Assembly: GCF_964275005.1 (NCBI RefSeq)
Contig: NC_092690.1
Location: 9,732,010 to 9,796,009, forward strand
DNA length: 64,000 nucleotides
Direction: 5' to 3'
Origin: Diadema setosum
Taxonomy: Eukaryota; Echinodermata; Echinoidea; Diadematoida; Diadematidae
Below are positions 23,701-33,005 of this stretch, piece by piece. Below the pieces are notes generated by a model. That model saw nothing but the letters and a program-made list of their open reading frames with translations. It had not been told where the DNA came from and searched no databases. Numbering within the stretch: position 1 is the stretch's first letter; each line of letters opens with the position of its first letter. The position numbers and the translations under genes are program-made.

Positions 23701-26117
23701 CGAATTCACGAAGGTGGTACAAATGAAACCATGGTTTAAACCATGGACAAAAACCATGGAGCGCCAAGTGTCGCACGGAATATTTCGTTACGAAATTGGC
23801 CATTTCGTCGATGAAATGATTATTTTGTAACGAAATGACACCATTTTGTAACTAAATGAACATTTCGTCCACGAAATGATAATTTTGTTAACGAAACGGT
23901 CATTTTGTTGACGAAATGACCAATTTCGTAACGAAATATTCCGTGCGACACTTGGCGCTCCATGGTTTTTGTCCATGGTTTAAACCATGGTTTCTTTTGT
24001 ACCACCTTCGTGAATTCGGGCCATTGTGTAAAGGATGCTCACAATTCGTCCCACCCAATGGCCATGAACTCACGCACATATCATTGTACAGCTTTTTTCC
24101 AGCCCATTGCAAGGGCTGGGGGACAAACGTTCTACGTAGCCTACCCGGAAACTGGCTGGATCCAAGTGCTCTTGAATTATGATTTCCAAGTTGTTGTTGA
24201 AGCAATAGAGTACGGCCGGGATGGCAAACTTCCAGCAGGAGGCAAGGGGAAGCATCCTGGCTGATTTGCCTCCATCTCTACCACTACTCAGATCACGGAT
24301 CCAGAGAGCCAGTGAGATCAACAACTGTAAGTGGTCAGGCAGAGTACAATATTATATCAATCTTTGAAACAGACAGTTTTTTTTTATACTATGTGTAATG
24401 CTCCTGAAAGGGACAGCTTTGTCTTGTTTGGGTATCAAAAAAGAAATACTAACCTTCTCTTCAAGAGCCAACAGTGCGTCATAAATACCGTGAGTTAAAA
24501 ATATACAATATTTCTTCAATTCTCTCTCTCTCTCTCTCTCTCTCTTTATATGTCTCCCTCCCCCTCTCTCTGTCAGTCAATGTGTCTCTTTATACCTAGA
24601 TGCTTAGTGTAAATTGAATTATACACGTCAAATCAATTCTAGGGTAAATGCCTTTTCATCTGGTAAACTGCACATTTTCCATCTTTTACCTTGCATTTGG
24701 AGAAACTTGCATCTCATGTTTTCGCAAAGAAAACTGCAATGAACTTGGCACAAACTTGTGTCTGTTAGCAGAGGATTTACCTTTGTTAATTCCGTTAAGA
24801 GGACGACAGCAGCTGAGTTGAACACAATTTTGCCCTGTTCATTTTTGCACATATTCAGCATGATGGGATGTGCGCCATAAATAAGCACACTGGATAGAAA
24901 AAAAAAGGAAAACACACACATATCACAAACTCTTCTTTTTGAGCTCTTCAAACTGATTATAACAGATGACAAAGCTTTATATCTGGGATATGAAAAGAGG
25001 CTCTTTTGTTTAAACACTGACAGAAAAACATTGCAAGGTTCTGTGATAATCTAGAACTACTGGTGATGTTAAGGATATTATGGCATGGCACCCATACGAG
25101 ACATTTTTTCTTTCCTCTTCTCAACTGAATTATGGTATAGGTTACTTTTAAACGCTCCCTTTGCTAAAAAAAAAAGATGGCATTACTGCAAATAAAAAGA
25201 AAAAGATCACACAATCACAAATGCCAAGCACTACAGAGTTGTAGAGAAAATATATGACACAACTTCATTGGATTTGGAATTGGACACAACTTTAAAGTGC
25301 AAAATCACTCCAAAAAAAATATCAAAAATAAAGTGCATAATCCTACTGAGTAAATAGATGTTACCACCAATTCAGGGGCCACTGCCCTTTTTTTTTTTTT
25401 TTTTTTTATTGGGGGGGGGGGGGGAGGGGACGACGGCGGCTCGTGGTTGGTTGAGTCAAGGGTCAATGTCCCCTTCCCCCACTTCTTCAATAGGAAGGTT
25501 TTTTTTTTTTCTTTTTTTTCAAGAGGTGAAAATGTGGCTTGTTTCAGTCCCTATGTGACTCATACCTTTCCTGACTTTTGCTACTTACCTGTACCCGGGA
25601 CAAAGGGATTATTATCATTACCATTATCCCCATTTCCATCTTTTGAGGTGGCCTACTCAAATTGACCAATCAGATTTCGGTATGAGAAGGGTTATAATGG
25701 ATAACAATCATTAGCGCTTGATTGCAAGGTGTCAAGTTATGGCACATGCCCCAAATCTCACATATCAATTATATTTAATGTGTGCAAGCTTCACCGGTCA
25801 TACCCAAGGAGGTGGTATAGTTCCACTTCCCTGGTCATGCCTTCTGCTAGCCGTGTATTACTCTGGAACACTCTTCTGGGATATACCCTTGCCAATTGCA
25901 AAGTATAAAAAACATGATCTTTTTGTTTGCAATGGGATGTACATTTTAGTGTTTAACAGTGAACATTAATGAATTACAATACATAGTTTCCATAGACTAC
26001 AAAACAGGAGAATCTTTTATATTACCTTGCAGAAACGAGCACTATGATCCACTCATACTCTGAAATATAGCGCCTCCAAGACGAACGATAGCCATCCCCA
26101 TTCATGATAACTGGCAT
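17537..26117 (-). CDS. SLC35A4: SLC35A4-like nucleotide-sugar transporter, complete 7-exon gene
   Basis: Joining seven minus-strand exons (26117-26026, 24889-24781, 24324-24145, 21961-21840, 20397-20250, 18568-18425, 17734-17537) gives 993 bases: 330 residues and a stop. All introns are GT-AG and all phases agree. The length fits the SLC35A family (about 320-340 residues, roughly ten membrane segments). Motifs run in family order: LIYGAHPIM (33-41), LLTELTK (61-67), YCFNNNLEI (107-115), LDPASFRILSNLKI (121-134), YTERILKK (208-215), then NIMRLFI in the last exon. The YGAH, LLTELTK and NNNL...LDP..F..LSNLKI set points to SLC35A4 more than to other SLC35A members. Family proteins reside in the Golgi membrane; human SLC35A4 has been linked to CDP-ribitol transport, but the substrate here is unknown. 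The gene lies antisense inside the HSP70 intron. Confidence 0.88.
18283..18345. mobile_element. DNA-transposon end fragment (CAGGGGCGGATCCAGG type)
   Basis: CAGGGGCGGATCCAGGAATT followed by a G run and a pyrimidine-rich GCCCCCACCCC block has the look of one terminus of a hAT-type element. No matching right end is visible nearby. Confidence 0.4.
18425..18568 (-). CDS. SLC35A4: SLC35A4-like coding exon 6
   Basis: Residues 218-265, phase 0 at both ends. It encodes two membrane segments around YLFGFIFNSVGY and EGFFTGFSALTVV. Acceptor GATATTCCAG, donor ACACAG|GTGGGT. Confidence 0.9.
18871..19497 (+). mobile_element. L2-like non-LTR retrotransposon, 3' end fragment
   Basis: Two overlapping plus-strand frames, separated by a frameshift near 19185-19205, encode the C-terminal part of an L2/CR1-type reverse transcriptase: SRLEFCNSIPAGLP, RLQTVQNAVACLLT, ELHWLPI, then APRLRNSLPTFLR and FKASLKTHRFF. 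The 3' UTR has a GGCGCTATACAAATT word and ends in (ATC)n at about 19472-19486. It lies in the last-but-one region of the SLC35A4-like gene, upstream of exon 6 in transcript order, and is antisense to it. Confidence 0.8.
19915..19985 (-). pseudogene. tRNA-like sequence (tRNA pseudogene or SINE head)
   Basis: The minus strand has an A box TAGCTCAGTGGG, an anticodon-arm-like CCGGGCTGGCAATCCGG (loop would present GGC), and a B box GGTTCAAATC. The acceptor and T stems do not pair well and the B box deviates from GGTTCGAATCC, so a functional tRNA-Ala is unlikely. Confidence 0.4.
20250..20397 (-). CDS. SLC35A4: SLC35A4-like coding exon 5
   Basis: Residues 168 (completed) to 217. A Ser/Thr-rich loop is followed by a membrane segment GLLLVLIYCFISSLSGIYTE and a basic KKNKQ end. 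Acceptor CTCTCTTTCAG, donor AAGCAG|GTTGGC. Confidence 0.9.
20398..21839. other. SLC35A4-like intron 4 with CpG-rich insert and small foldback
   Basis: From about 20620 to 21230 the sequence is much richer in CpG than the neighbouring intron. It holds GACGTCTCCAA repeats and CAGTGGATGAA-type tandem words (20930-20985). A small palindrome at 20768-20855 has CCTTTCATACCA / TGGTATGAAAGG ends. It looks like inserted mobile DNA, but I cannot name the family. Confidence 0.4.
20768..20855. mobile_element. Small foldback with CCTTTCATACCA ends
   Basis: Inverted ends CCCTTTCATACCA and TGGTATGAAAGG surround CAGTGG and CCACTG words. About 88 bp. Confidence 0.45.
21840..21961 (-). CDS. SLC35A4: SLC35A4-like coding exon 4
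   Basis: Residues 128-167 plus two bases. It begins ILSNLKIVFTA, one of the best conserved stretches in nucleotide-sugar transporters. Acceptor CCTGATACAG, donor AGTGG|GTAAGG. Confidence 0.9.
22460..22785. repeat. Foldback/tandem array of CCTTCGGAATAACGAA
   Basis: The left third has the word as TTCGTTATTCCGAAGG, the right two thirds as the complement CCTTCGGAATAACGAA, with ATC and TTA variants. At least twelve copies are recognisable. The opposed orientation makes the whole block able to fold. Decayed relatives occur at 46110-46330. Confidence 0.8.
23698..24021. mobile_element. 324-bp foldback element with ATTTCGT words
   Basis: Perfectly mirrored ends (GCCCGAATTCACGAAGGTGG and its complement) are flanked by CATTG on both sides (23693-23697 and 24022-24026), probably a 5-bp target duplication. 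Next inside are CCATGG palindromes and GAGCGCCAAGTGTCGCACGG arms. The centre is repeated ATTTCGTAACGAAAT-type words. It lies in SLC35A4-like intron 3, 124 bp from exon 3. Confidence 0.85.
24145..24324 (-). CDS. SLC35A4: SLC35A4-like coding exon 3
   Basis: Residues 68-127, in phase 0 at both ends (acceptor CCACTTACAG, donor CGG|GTAGGC). It contains the conserved NNNLE and QEHLDPASF region of the family. Confidence 0.9.
24519..24546. repeat. (CT)n microsatellite
   Basis: About 13 CT dinucleotides in SLC35A4-like intron 2. Confidence 0.85.
24781..24889 (-). CDS. SLC35A4: SLC35A4-like coding exon 2
   Basis: Opens after CTATCCAG and ends ACAAAG|GTAAAT. It encodes residues 31-67, including the YGAH motif and the LLTELTK helix. 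The single opening T completes the Ser codon begun in exon 1. Confidence 0.9.
24890..26025. other. SLC35A4-like intron 1
   Basis: Non-coding, with a long T run followed by a G run near 25390-25430 and further T runs near 25500. No other exon seen. Confidence 0.5.
26026..26117 (-). CDS. SLC35A4: SLC35A4-like coding exon 1
   Basis: Encodes residues 1-30 plus two bases (AG) before the donor GTAATA. The first ATG (26117-26115) follows an acceptor-like TTATATTCAG ending at 26146, so the exon probably extends to 26145 with a separate untranslated exon upstream. A second in-frame ATG at residue 5 could be used instead. The last residues begin the first membrane segment. Confidence 0.75.
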
Positions 26118-26658
26118 CAGTTGCCCCGTAAGAGACAGACTCAATCTGAATATAAATTCAGTAAACATTTAATTATGTTGGATTAAAGAGGACGAAAATT
26201 CCTACCACATGTACAAACAGGTACCATTATAAACGAAGAGACTTAATGAACAAAGGACATATACTGACACACAAGTCAATGAATTCAAGATTGTGCATTG
26301 AGGGTTAGAAAACAGAAGGATGAGTTACTGTATTTATAAAAAAAAAAGTAACCCTAATCCTGAGTATGTCATCTCCACCACTGTGCACTATATTTCGTAA
26401 GTCTATGGTGCTTGGAGTGTGACCACGAACACTGCATGCACTGACAGAATGAGCGGCAATGAATTAGAAGTATTAGAAATAAGTATTACACACGTAGAAT
26501 TTATTGAAGTAACAGCTGAACAAGCTTACTATCCCTTTTATAGGTACACAGCTCTACCATATATGGCAATGCTAGGGTAATGATAATGGCAGGGCCCTCT
26601 GGTCCTCAACACTGAAGAGGCTATCCTGGATAAGGAAGTTTCTGTACGAATTCTTTAC

Positions 26659-26690
26659 TAGGTGATCCGTGAATGATCACGGATCACCTA
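26659..26690. other. Perfect hairpin TAGGTGATCCGTGA with ATGA loop
   Basis: A 14-bp perfect inverted repeat with a four-base loop. The direct repeat TGTACGAATTCTTT flanks it (about 26643-26656 and 26699-26712). It lies about 510 bp upstream of SLC35A4-like exon 1 in transcript direction. Confidence 0.7.
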
Positions 26691-26970
26691 ATTGTGTTTG
26701 TACGAATTCTTTTCTTTTAATCTCCTCAAATCTTGCGCAGACGTTAACTCGTATTTTTACTATCAACTTCGAGTTAACGTCCTATATGTATCATTTCCTA
26801 AGGACGATCAATCTCATGTATCAACGTGATCAGTCATCCGCTGTTGGATTATGCTGCCCAGTGCCGTATATAAAGAGTCTGGCCAACTCGATTTTCAGCT
26901 TATGTGTCTTGAAGCCTGCGATTGGTCAAAAGCTGGTCCCGTGATCTACAGGCGCCATGTCGTTACTTGG

Positions 26971-27017
26971 TTTGAAGTTTGAAGTTTGAAGTTTGAAGTT
27001 TGAAGTTTGAAGTTTGA
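26971..27017. repeat. (GAAGTTT)n 7-bp tandem repeat
   Basis: Six or more units. On the minus strand it reads (AAACTTC)n directly after AT-rich sequence resembling a retrotransposon 3' UTR (27018-27340), so it may be the repeat tail of a minus-strand element. No reverse transcriptase frame is preserved beside it. Confidence 0.8.
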
Positions 27018-27730
27018 TTTATTACTCAACGACCCTCATGGGGTATGGGAGTACAATGTCAATTGAAAATACACAAAATAGAAAATTTCAAACAAGAATG
27101 AACATAATTATATACAAATATAATACAAATATATACAAGATATCAACATACTTTTCAAATAAAATTTGCATAAAAGTATGTTATAGATAATAATGGACAA
27201 ATGTAAATCTATCACATGAATTACGCACAATGCAGGCACTGCCTGATGCAAATATTCACGCAAAGGCTATATAAAATAAACTAAATCCAACGAAATAATA
27301 AAGTGCAGTAACTAACTAAAAAAGGACATTATTACCTTACAAAAGTCAATCAAAGTCGTTACCAAAGTCAATCACGCGGGCGCGAGCAGAGCTTACACGC
27401 ATTGCCCATCGTTCATTACGCGCATCTACGCGCTAATATTGCTTGCCTTTGGGAAATCCCCAATATCAATCATGCTGGTGCAGTGGGGATAAGTGTCTAC
27501 TTTATTGAAGTAGAAGGTATATACGAAGACATTTTGATATCTTACTGCGAGAAACTGGAGATTCGTCATGCCTTCCTGCGCAGCATGGCGTTGCGCAAAC
27601 CGACCTGGCTCAAGTGTAATGATTTACCGCTTTCCGACAGATCCAGCGGATTGAATAAAGGGACACTAAAGAAAACTGATTCATGAGGTGAATAATCTGA
27701 TTTATTTTCTTTGGATTCCTCGCGATGTCT

Positions 27731-27949
27731 TCGACAATTAGTTTGCAGGCACAAACCCTTGTTGGTCGTAAACAAAGGAGTCTGCGCCAAGACTACTACT
27801 TGCACCACTTTGGCACTGTCCCATAGGCCCTGTGTTGAAGCTTCTCCCAACCATGGGAGAGCCTGCAGTGTAGTGGTGCGTGTATTAGTCTTGGCGCATG
27901 CAGACTCCTATACGACCAACAAGGGTTTGTGCCTGCAAACTATCGACAA
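27731..27949. mobile_element. Foldback element, ~220 bp
   Basis: Arms at about 27738-27800 and 27883-27942 are close inverted copies (TAGTTTGCAGGCACAAACCC; TTGTTGGTCGTA; GGAGTCTG; GCGCCAAGACT). The centre is CTTCTCCCAACCATGGGAGA, itself palindromic. Confidence 0.8.
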
Positions 27950-28570
27950 TGTGCCTATCAGCCCAACGGCAAAATTACCTCCATGAAAAATACACACCGC
28001 TGCTCATTATCCTGAGCTTGGATCAGTGGAAAGAGATAAGAAAGATTATGCAAGAGAGGGAGAGAAAGTGGAAGGGAGGGAGGGAGGGAAAGATAAGGAT
28101 CGAGAGAATGCACCCAGCTCAGCCCCTGAAACCCCCTCGTAATATCTGTGCCAAACTGCAATGAAAGTGTCCTAGCTAATGTACTGATCAGTGAGAAAGA
28201 AAAGCATAATAAAAATGCCTTTTGATCTTCGTCAGGCATAAACATTATGAAGGGATGGCAATTTGGAGGGATGAAAAGGAATATATTTTGGGGAAAAACA
28301 GTATTTTACCTTTCCCTGCAATATGTGTATTAGGCTATGTATAATGCGATATGGGGAAAAAATGAAAAAATAGAGCATGTAAGTATGCTTAAAATGGCAA
28401 GCTGGCAACCGTAAAAATGAAAAAAATCTCCCTACTGTGGGAGGGGGATACCCCCCTCCACCACCCCCCCCCCTTGGAAAAAAAAAAAACTAGATCCGCC
28501 TCAGTCACGTCGAAAAATTTTGTTGAAATTGAAGCTTAGCTTCGATGTAGGGAGATATTTCTTTCTTTCT
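27950..28570. other. Intron 1 sequence with a transposon scrap
   Basis: Near 28420-28500 the GGGAGGGGGATACCCCCC block and the GATCCGCC word match the G-rich units of the hAT-like elements, so a fragment of that family is likely. The rest is unrecognised. Confidence 0.4.
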
Positions 28571-28574
28571 GCAA

Positions 28575-29060
28575 CTTTCTTTGCAATACCTCGAGAAAGA
28601 CGGGCCCTATCACCCCTATATTTTGCACATGTTTAATCCATGTTACCTACATCATTTCATAAGATAACAACTAGTTCATCAGACACCATTTTGGCTGTGT
28701 TTATGTGAATTAGGATCAAAGGTCATAAGCGTTTCATCCTGTATCTTAGTAAATACAAGCCCTATCACTCCCATATTTTCCACACTTAAAGACCATATTG
28801 CAAAAATCATTTCACCAAGTAACAACTTTTTGCTCAGATGCCATCTGGGCTGTGCAAAGTGGGGTCAAAAGTAAAATATATTTCATTCTGCATCTTCTTT
28901 AGTGTATGCGGTATCAGCCCCATATTTTTCACACATAGACCATGTTACAAGAATCACTTCATAAAATTACCACTTTTTGCTCAGACGCCATCGTGTCTGT
29001 GCAAATTAGGGTCAAAGGTCAGAGATACTTTATCCTGTCTCTTGGAGAATATATGTCGTA
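28575..29060. repeat. ~147-bp tandem repeat, three units
   Basis: Three diverged units share CCATATTTT.CACAC, ATCA.TTCA.AA, AACAACTTTTTGCTCAGA.GCCAT and GTCAAAGGTCA in order. The GGTCAAA words recur near 28713, 28863 and 29009, a spacing of about 147 bp. Confidence 0.75.
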
Positions 29061-30655
29061 TAGGCGCACACGACGCACCATATTTACTCGTCCATGCACA
29101 TTAGTTATGATAACGAGATATCCGTGCGTGCTTTGCAATCTGCGAGATTATTTTCAATCATTCGTGAAGCATTTACAGTGAAAAAAATATAAACGTTTTC
29201 GCAATATTTGGTTTGAACATGCATGATTTTTATCAATCCCAATGTCTTCTTGGATATATCGTTAGAACAAAAAATCCATGTGGTTAAACAAGCAGTGTTG
29301 TATGTTTAGGGCTTTTTATGTTGAAATAATGACAAGGGTTGACTCTTAATGAAAATTATTCACCGTATCTGTACATTTACTCGAATGTGTAGTGAGCCTT
29401 ATTCTACATAGCCTCAGTCTACATATTATGACCAACGGTCACGATTAACTTCTCAACTCCACAGGCTTTATGTTTTACCATGAAGTCTTCTCTTTCTCTT
29501 TCTCTCCTTGAATAAATCTCCTGCCTATCACATCAGGTATGTCAGGTAAATTCAGTCTTTTTATCATGCTTCATTTTTTTTTTCTAATAGAATTCACACT
29601 ACTTTGATTAGTTTACCAAAACAAAAATCCATACATCCATACGTTGAAGATTGAATACAAGATACACAAAAAGTGATAAAAACATTGCAAATCATTTTGT
29701 TGTCAGGTGTTAAATAGCGTAATATCTTATTTGATTCTTTAAGTTCACTGACGATGAAAATTTGTGAGTTAATTGAAGAATTCAAAATGGTTTAACTTTA
29801 CTGTTTGTTAAAATCATGTGCTTACATTGCAACATGAAATAAAAATGTCTATATAAATCAAATACATGTATTAACAGTTGATTTTAACCTGCATTGCCAT
29901 CTTTATTGTAATAACATATTATGATAAAACATTCGAACAAATATATTATTTTTTTTTATGGTTAAAACATTCAAAGCAAGATTGCATTCTAAGATAAGCC
30001 AGCTGCTGAATACAATGGTAAACAAAAGAAAAGAATGAATTCTGTGGAATTTGTACTTGCGTCCTCCCCTAAATCAAAATCGATTGGCACAAAGAAATCA
30101 TAACTTTTTCACATTTTCTCTTACAAATGATGAATTAATTAATGTTTAATGAAGACAAAAGATCACAATTTTTCAAGAACTGGGCCCCTAGAACCTTTGC
30201 GTTTAAACACAACTCGAATAATCAAACACGAGTCCTCCAAATCGCACGCAACTTTGCGTTTAAAAGCAAGTCCGTTGCTGTAAGGACTTTCGTTTGATTT
30301 CACAAGCAAAGTTGCGTTTGATTCGTAATGGTCAATAAAACTGCTGACATTGTAGCAAAAAAAAAAACCAACAAAACATTGTCACCACCAATATGCTGAT
30401 GTTTTGTTCAGCAAATCTTTGTTGATATGTGTAAAGTAAACACATTTGTTAAAACAATGCAGAAATTCATATGAAGGTCAGTTTTCTTCAACTATACACA
30501 AATGTAGTCCGTTGATAAGTTACACTGTCTGTAACAGTCCCGAACCGAATGACCATCCCCCATCGTCGTCTAACGAAGATAGCATTACATGTATGCACAC
30601 GCATTTTTGTAATATGCTCCATACTTGTAACTAGGAAGACGTTATAAATAGGAAT
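29061..30655. other. Intron 1 sequence, mostly unrecognised
   Basis: AT-rich. A weak inverted pair around TTGCGTTTAAA / GCAAAGTTGCGTTTGATT lies at 30195-30325. No exon recognised. Confidence 0.45.
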
Positions 30656-30659
30656 AACG

Positions 30660-33005
30660 TGGATGATCAATTTGAAGCCTTTCTAGTCAAATATCTTTTG
30701 CGATATAATGAGTGTTTTCCATTGCAGAGGTATGTAGACAGATTGAAAATGAAGGATAAACCATGATTTGATAGCACACTTCGAAAAATGTGTAATAAAA
30801 TGTATTCATTTTATCGTAAATATCATAGTGTCATCAGCGAACAGAAATCTAAAAAATAAAGGAATATGGTATAAGGAATTAAGAGGAAGCGTGAATATTA
30901 TCATCGGAAATTTAACAGTGTGCGTGGGAATTTACAGAAAACGCGGTCTATTATTAATGATGTTATGAATTAACAAATACAAAGTAATCATATAGATTCA
31001 CTACATATGAACGGTCATCTTATAGATGATAAAGAGTCTATCGCACAACGTTTTAATGATTATTTTTGTACCTTATGTATATAGGCATAATAAGTAGGAA
31101 TATTATTTCTGATGTATCTAACTCGTCTGCATCTATTTATACTTACCTCCACAAAACGTATAGCCAATCTATGTTTTATGAGCCTATTACCACTGCTGAA
31201 ATATTAACCATTGTAAATGATCTGAAAGTACACAAAAGCCCTGGCGATGATGATACTCATGTCAATGTATTTCAGAAATCATAGCATACTTATTAGTAAA
31301 TTGGAATATTATTGAATAAGAGGTTGTAAGAGTTAATTTCATCTGATCGTTCACAATATACGATTGTAAATGTGACCGTGCATCACAAAACAAACAAAAA
31401 GTCGCACCCCTTGATTTTACATGAGGACTCAAAAAAGGTGAAACGGGTCAACCAAGTCATTATTTATTTTTTCATATTTTCTTAAAGAGCTACCCTTCTT
31501 CTACATTATTCTTAAGTTTGGGATCATAAAATGAACGGAAAAGTGCATTTTCAGTAGTTTTTCTACAACCCCTTTTTGTAGAGTAGTGAGATCATGTATG
31601 TCTTAGCGGCTCCTTTTCATTTCGTAATAACCCTGTGCACACTCTTCATTTTCAAGTCTGATAACTTTTGAAGGGATAACGCTACTACTTTGAAAGTTGG
31701 CATTAATCATGGACAGAATGTGTTAATAGAGCATGCTCAATTTCAATTTAATCTGATTATCTCTTCATTGTTGTTGCTCCAGTGGTTTACATCCTCTATT
31801 TTGTCCCATTCATCGCACAGCTAGCGCGGTTTGGTATTTAAAAGATTAAGCGCTTGAATAGACAGATAGACCCTGTACTTCAGAGCCTCTTTTCTCGGTT
31901 CACAGTTTTCCAAAGTGTGCGCTTTCTTTTCAATATTTAGAGTTAGAGAGTCCATATATTGAGAGTCCATTTGAATTGAGTTATACATCATATTAAAGTT
32001 TAGAGTCTGTTCTTTCAGAATCTATCCTTAACTATAAATCCATGCCCGGCGACTTTTTGCTTGTTTTGTGATGCATGGTCGCAAATGATATAAAATCAGA
32101 TTTGTGTTATGTGAAAACAGGCGTTCCACAAGGCTCTGTACTAGGTCCCCTCCTTTTTTCCTTGTTTTATTTGTTAATGATCTGCAATTTGTAAGTCCTA
32201 CTTTGTTCTCTATATTATTCGCAGATGATACAAACTTATTATTCTCAGGCGGGATGTTCATGAAGTTTACTGAAGAAAGTGTGTTCGTGGTTTGCTGCAA
32301 ATCTTCTGGTATTAAACATAGAAAAACATATATGATCTTTAAAACAAAGAATAAGGTAATTGATGAAAATATTTTACAGGTTATGCTAAACAAGTGAAAA
32401 ATACAAATTTCTTGGTGTGATAATTGATGATGGCTTAACTTGGAAAGACCATGTAAATGATGTTTGTATTAGAATAAGCAGAATGGTAGGTGTTATGAAT
32501 TATTTGAAATATGATTATACTTCCTTCAAAAATTCTTTTAACCATATATCACACAATGATTTGTGCAATAATATGGGGTCACAGTTCACTGTACTTAATG
32601 AATCGTGTGTTATTATTACAAAAGCGTGCAATAAGAATCGTCTGTGACGTAAACCCTTTTGAGCGCACTGCAACATTATCTAAGATATTGAAAGTTTTAA
32701 AAATTGATCACATAGGGCAATTGCAAGTGGCCATATTTATGTTTTCGTATCTTAAAGGCGTTTTACCTGTCACCTTCAATGATTCATTCATGTGAAATAC
32801 TTCAGTTCATATTAATAACACCAGATGTGCTAATAACGTATGTTTACCCTTTTACCGATATAAGTTTTCAAAGACTACATACAATTAGATATATTGTAGC
32901 GAAATGCTGGAATGAGTTACCCGCTATCATCAAAGAATGTCCTACACTTTCATCTTTTAAACGCAAATATAGAATGCTTTTAATCCAAAGTACAGCTGAA
33001 TAATC
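30660..33005 (+). mobile_element. Degenerate non-LTR retrotransposon (reverse transcriptase), split
   Basis: Successive broken frames follow reverse transcriptase order. ITTAEILTIVNDLKVHKSPG comes first (31180-31240). After an inserted element come GVPQGSVLGPLL (about 32112-32150) and the catalytic FADDTNLLFSG (32218-32250). Then IIDDGLTWKDHV (32420-32455), LLQKRAIRIV (32612-32645) and a C-terminal AKCWNELPAI...FKRKYR (32900-32975). Several stops and frameshifts make it inactive. The layout is that of jockey/CR1-type elements. Confidence 0.8.
31373..32082. mobile_element. 710-bp TIR element inserted in the reverse transcriptase
   Basis: The left end TGACCGTGCATCACAAAACA is mirrored by TGTTTTGTGATGCATGGTCGC on the right. 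AAATG flanks both sides (31368-31372 and 32083-32087). Excising the element and one AAATG makes the flanking reverse transcriptase frame continuous, which fixes its boundaries. A relative at 34918-40815 carries the same termini and the same sub-terminal sequence. Confidence 0.85.

Larger units (their letters stand above)
26146..27730. other. Upstream region of the SLC35A4-like gene
   Basis: Should contain the untranslated first exon and promoter, which I cannot place. It holds a 14-bp-stem hairpin (26659-26690), a (GAAGTTT)n run and a short CpG-richer patch near 27365-27440 that could mark the promoter. A 94-codon plus-strand frame at 27402-27686 has no recognisable domain. Confidence 0.35.

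Noticed and set aside
23820..24264. Open frames across the foldback and SLC35A4-like exon 3 on the plus strand
   Set aside because: They arise from the palindrome and from the antisense of a real exon.
27402..27686. 94-codon plus-strand open frame upstream of the SLC35A4-like gene
   Set aside because: No motif recognised and no splice context; kept only as an unexplained frame in the region description.
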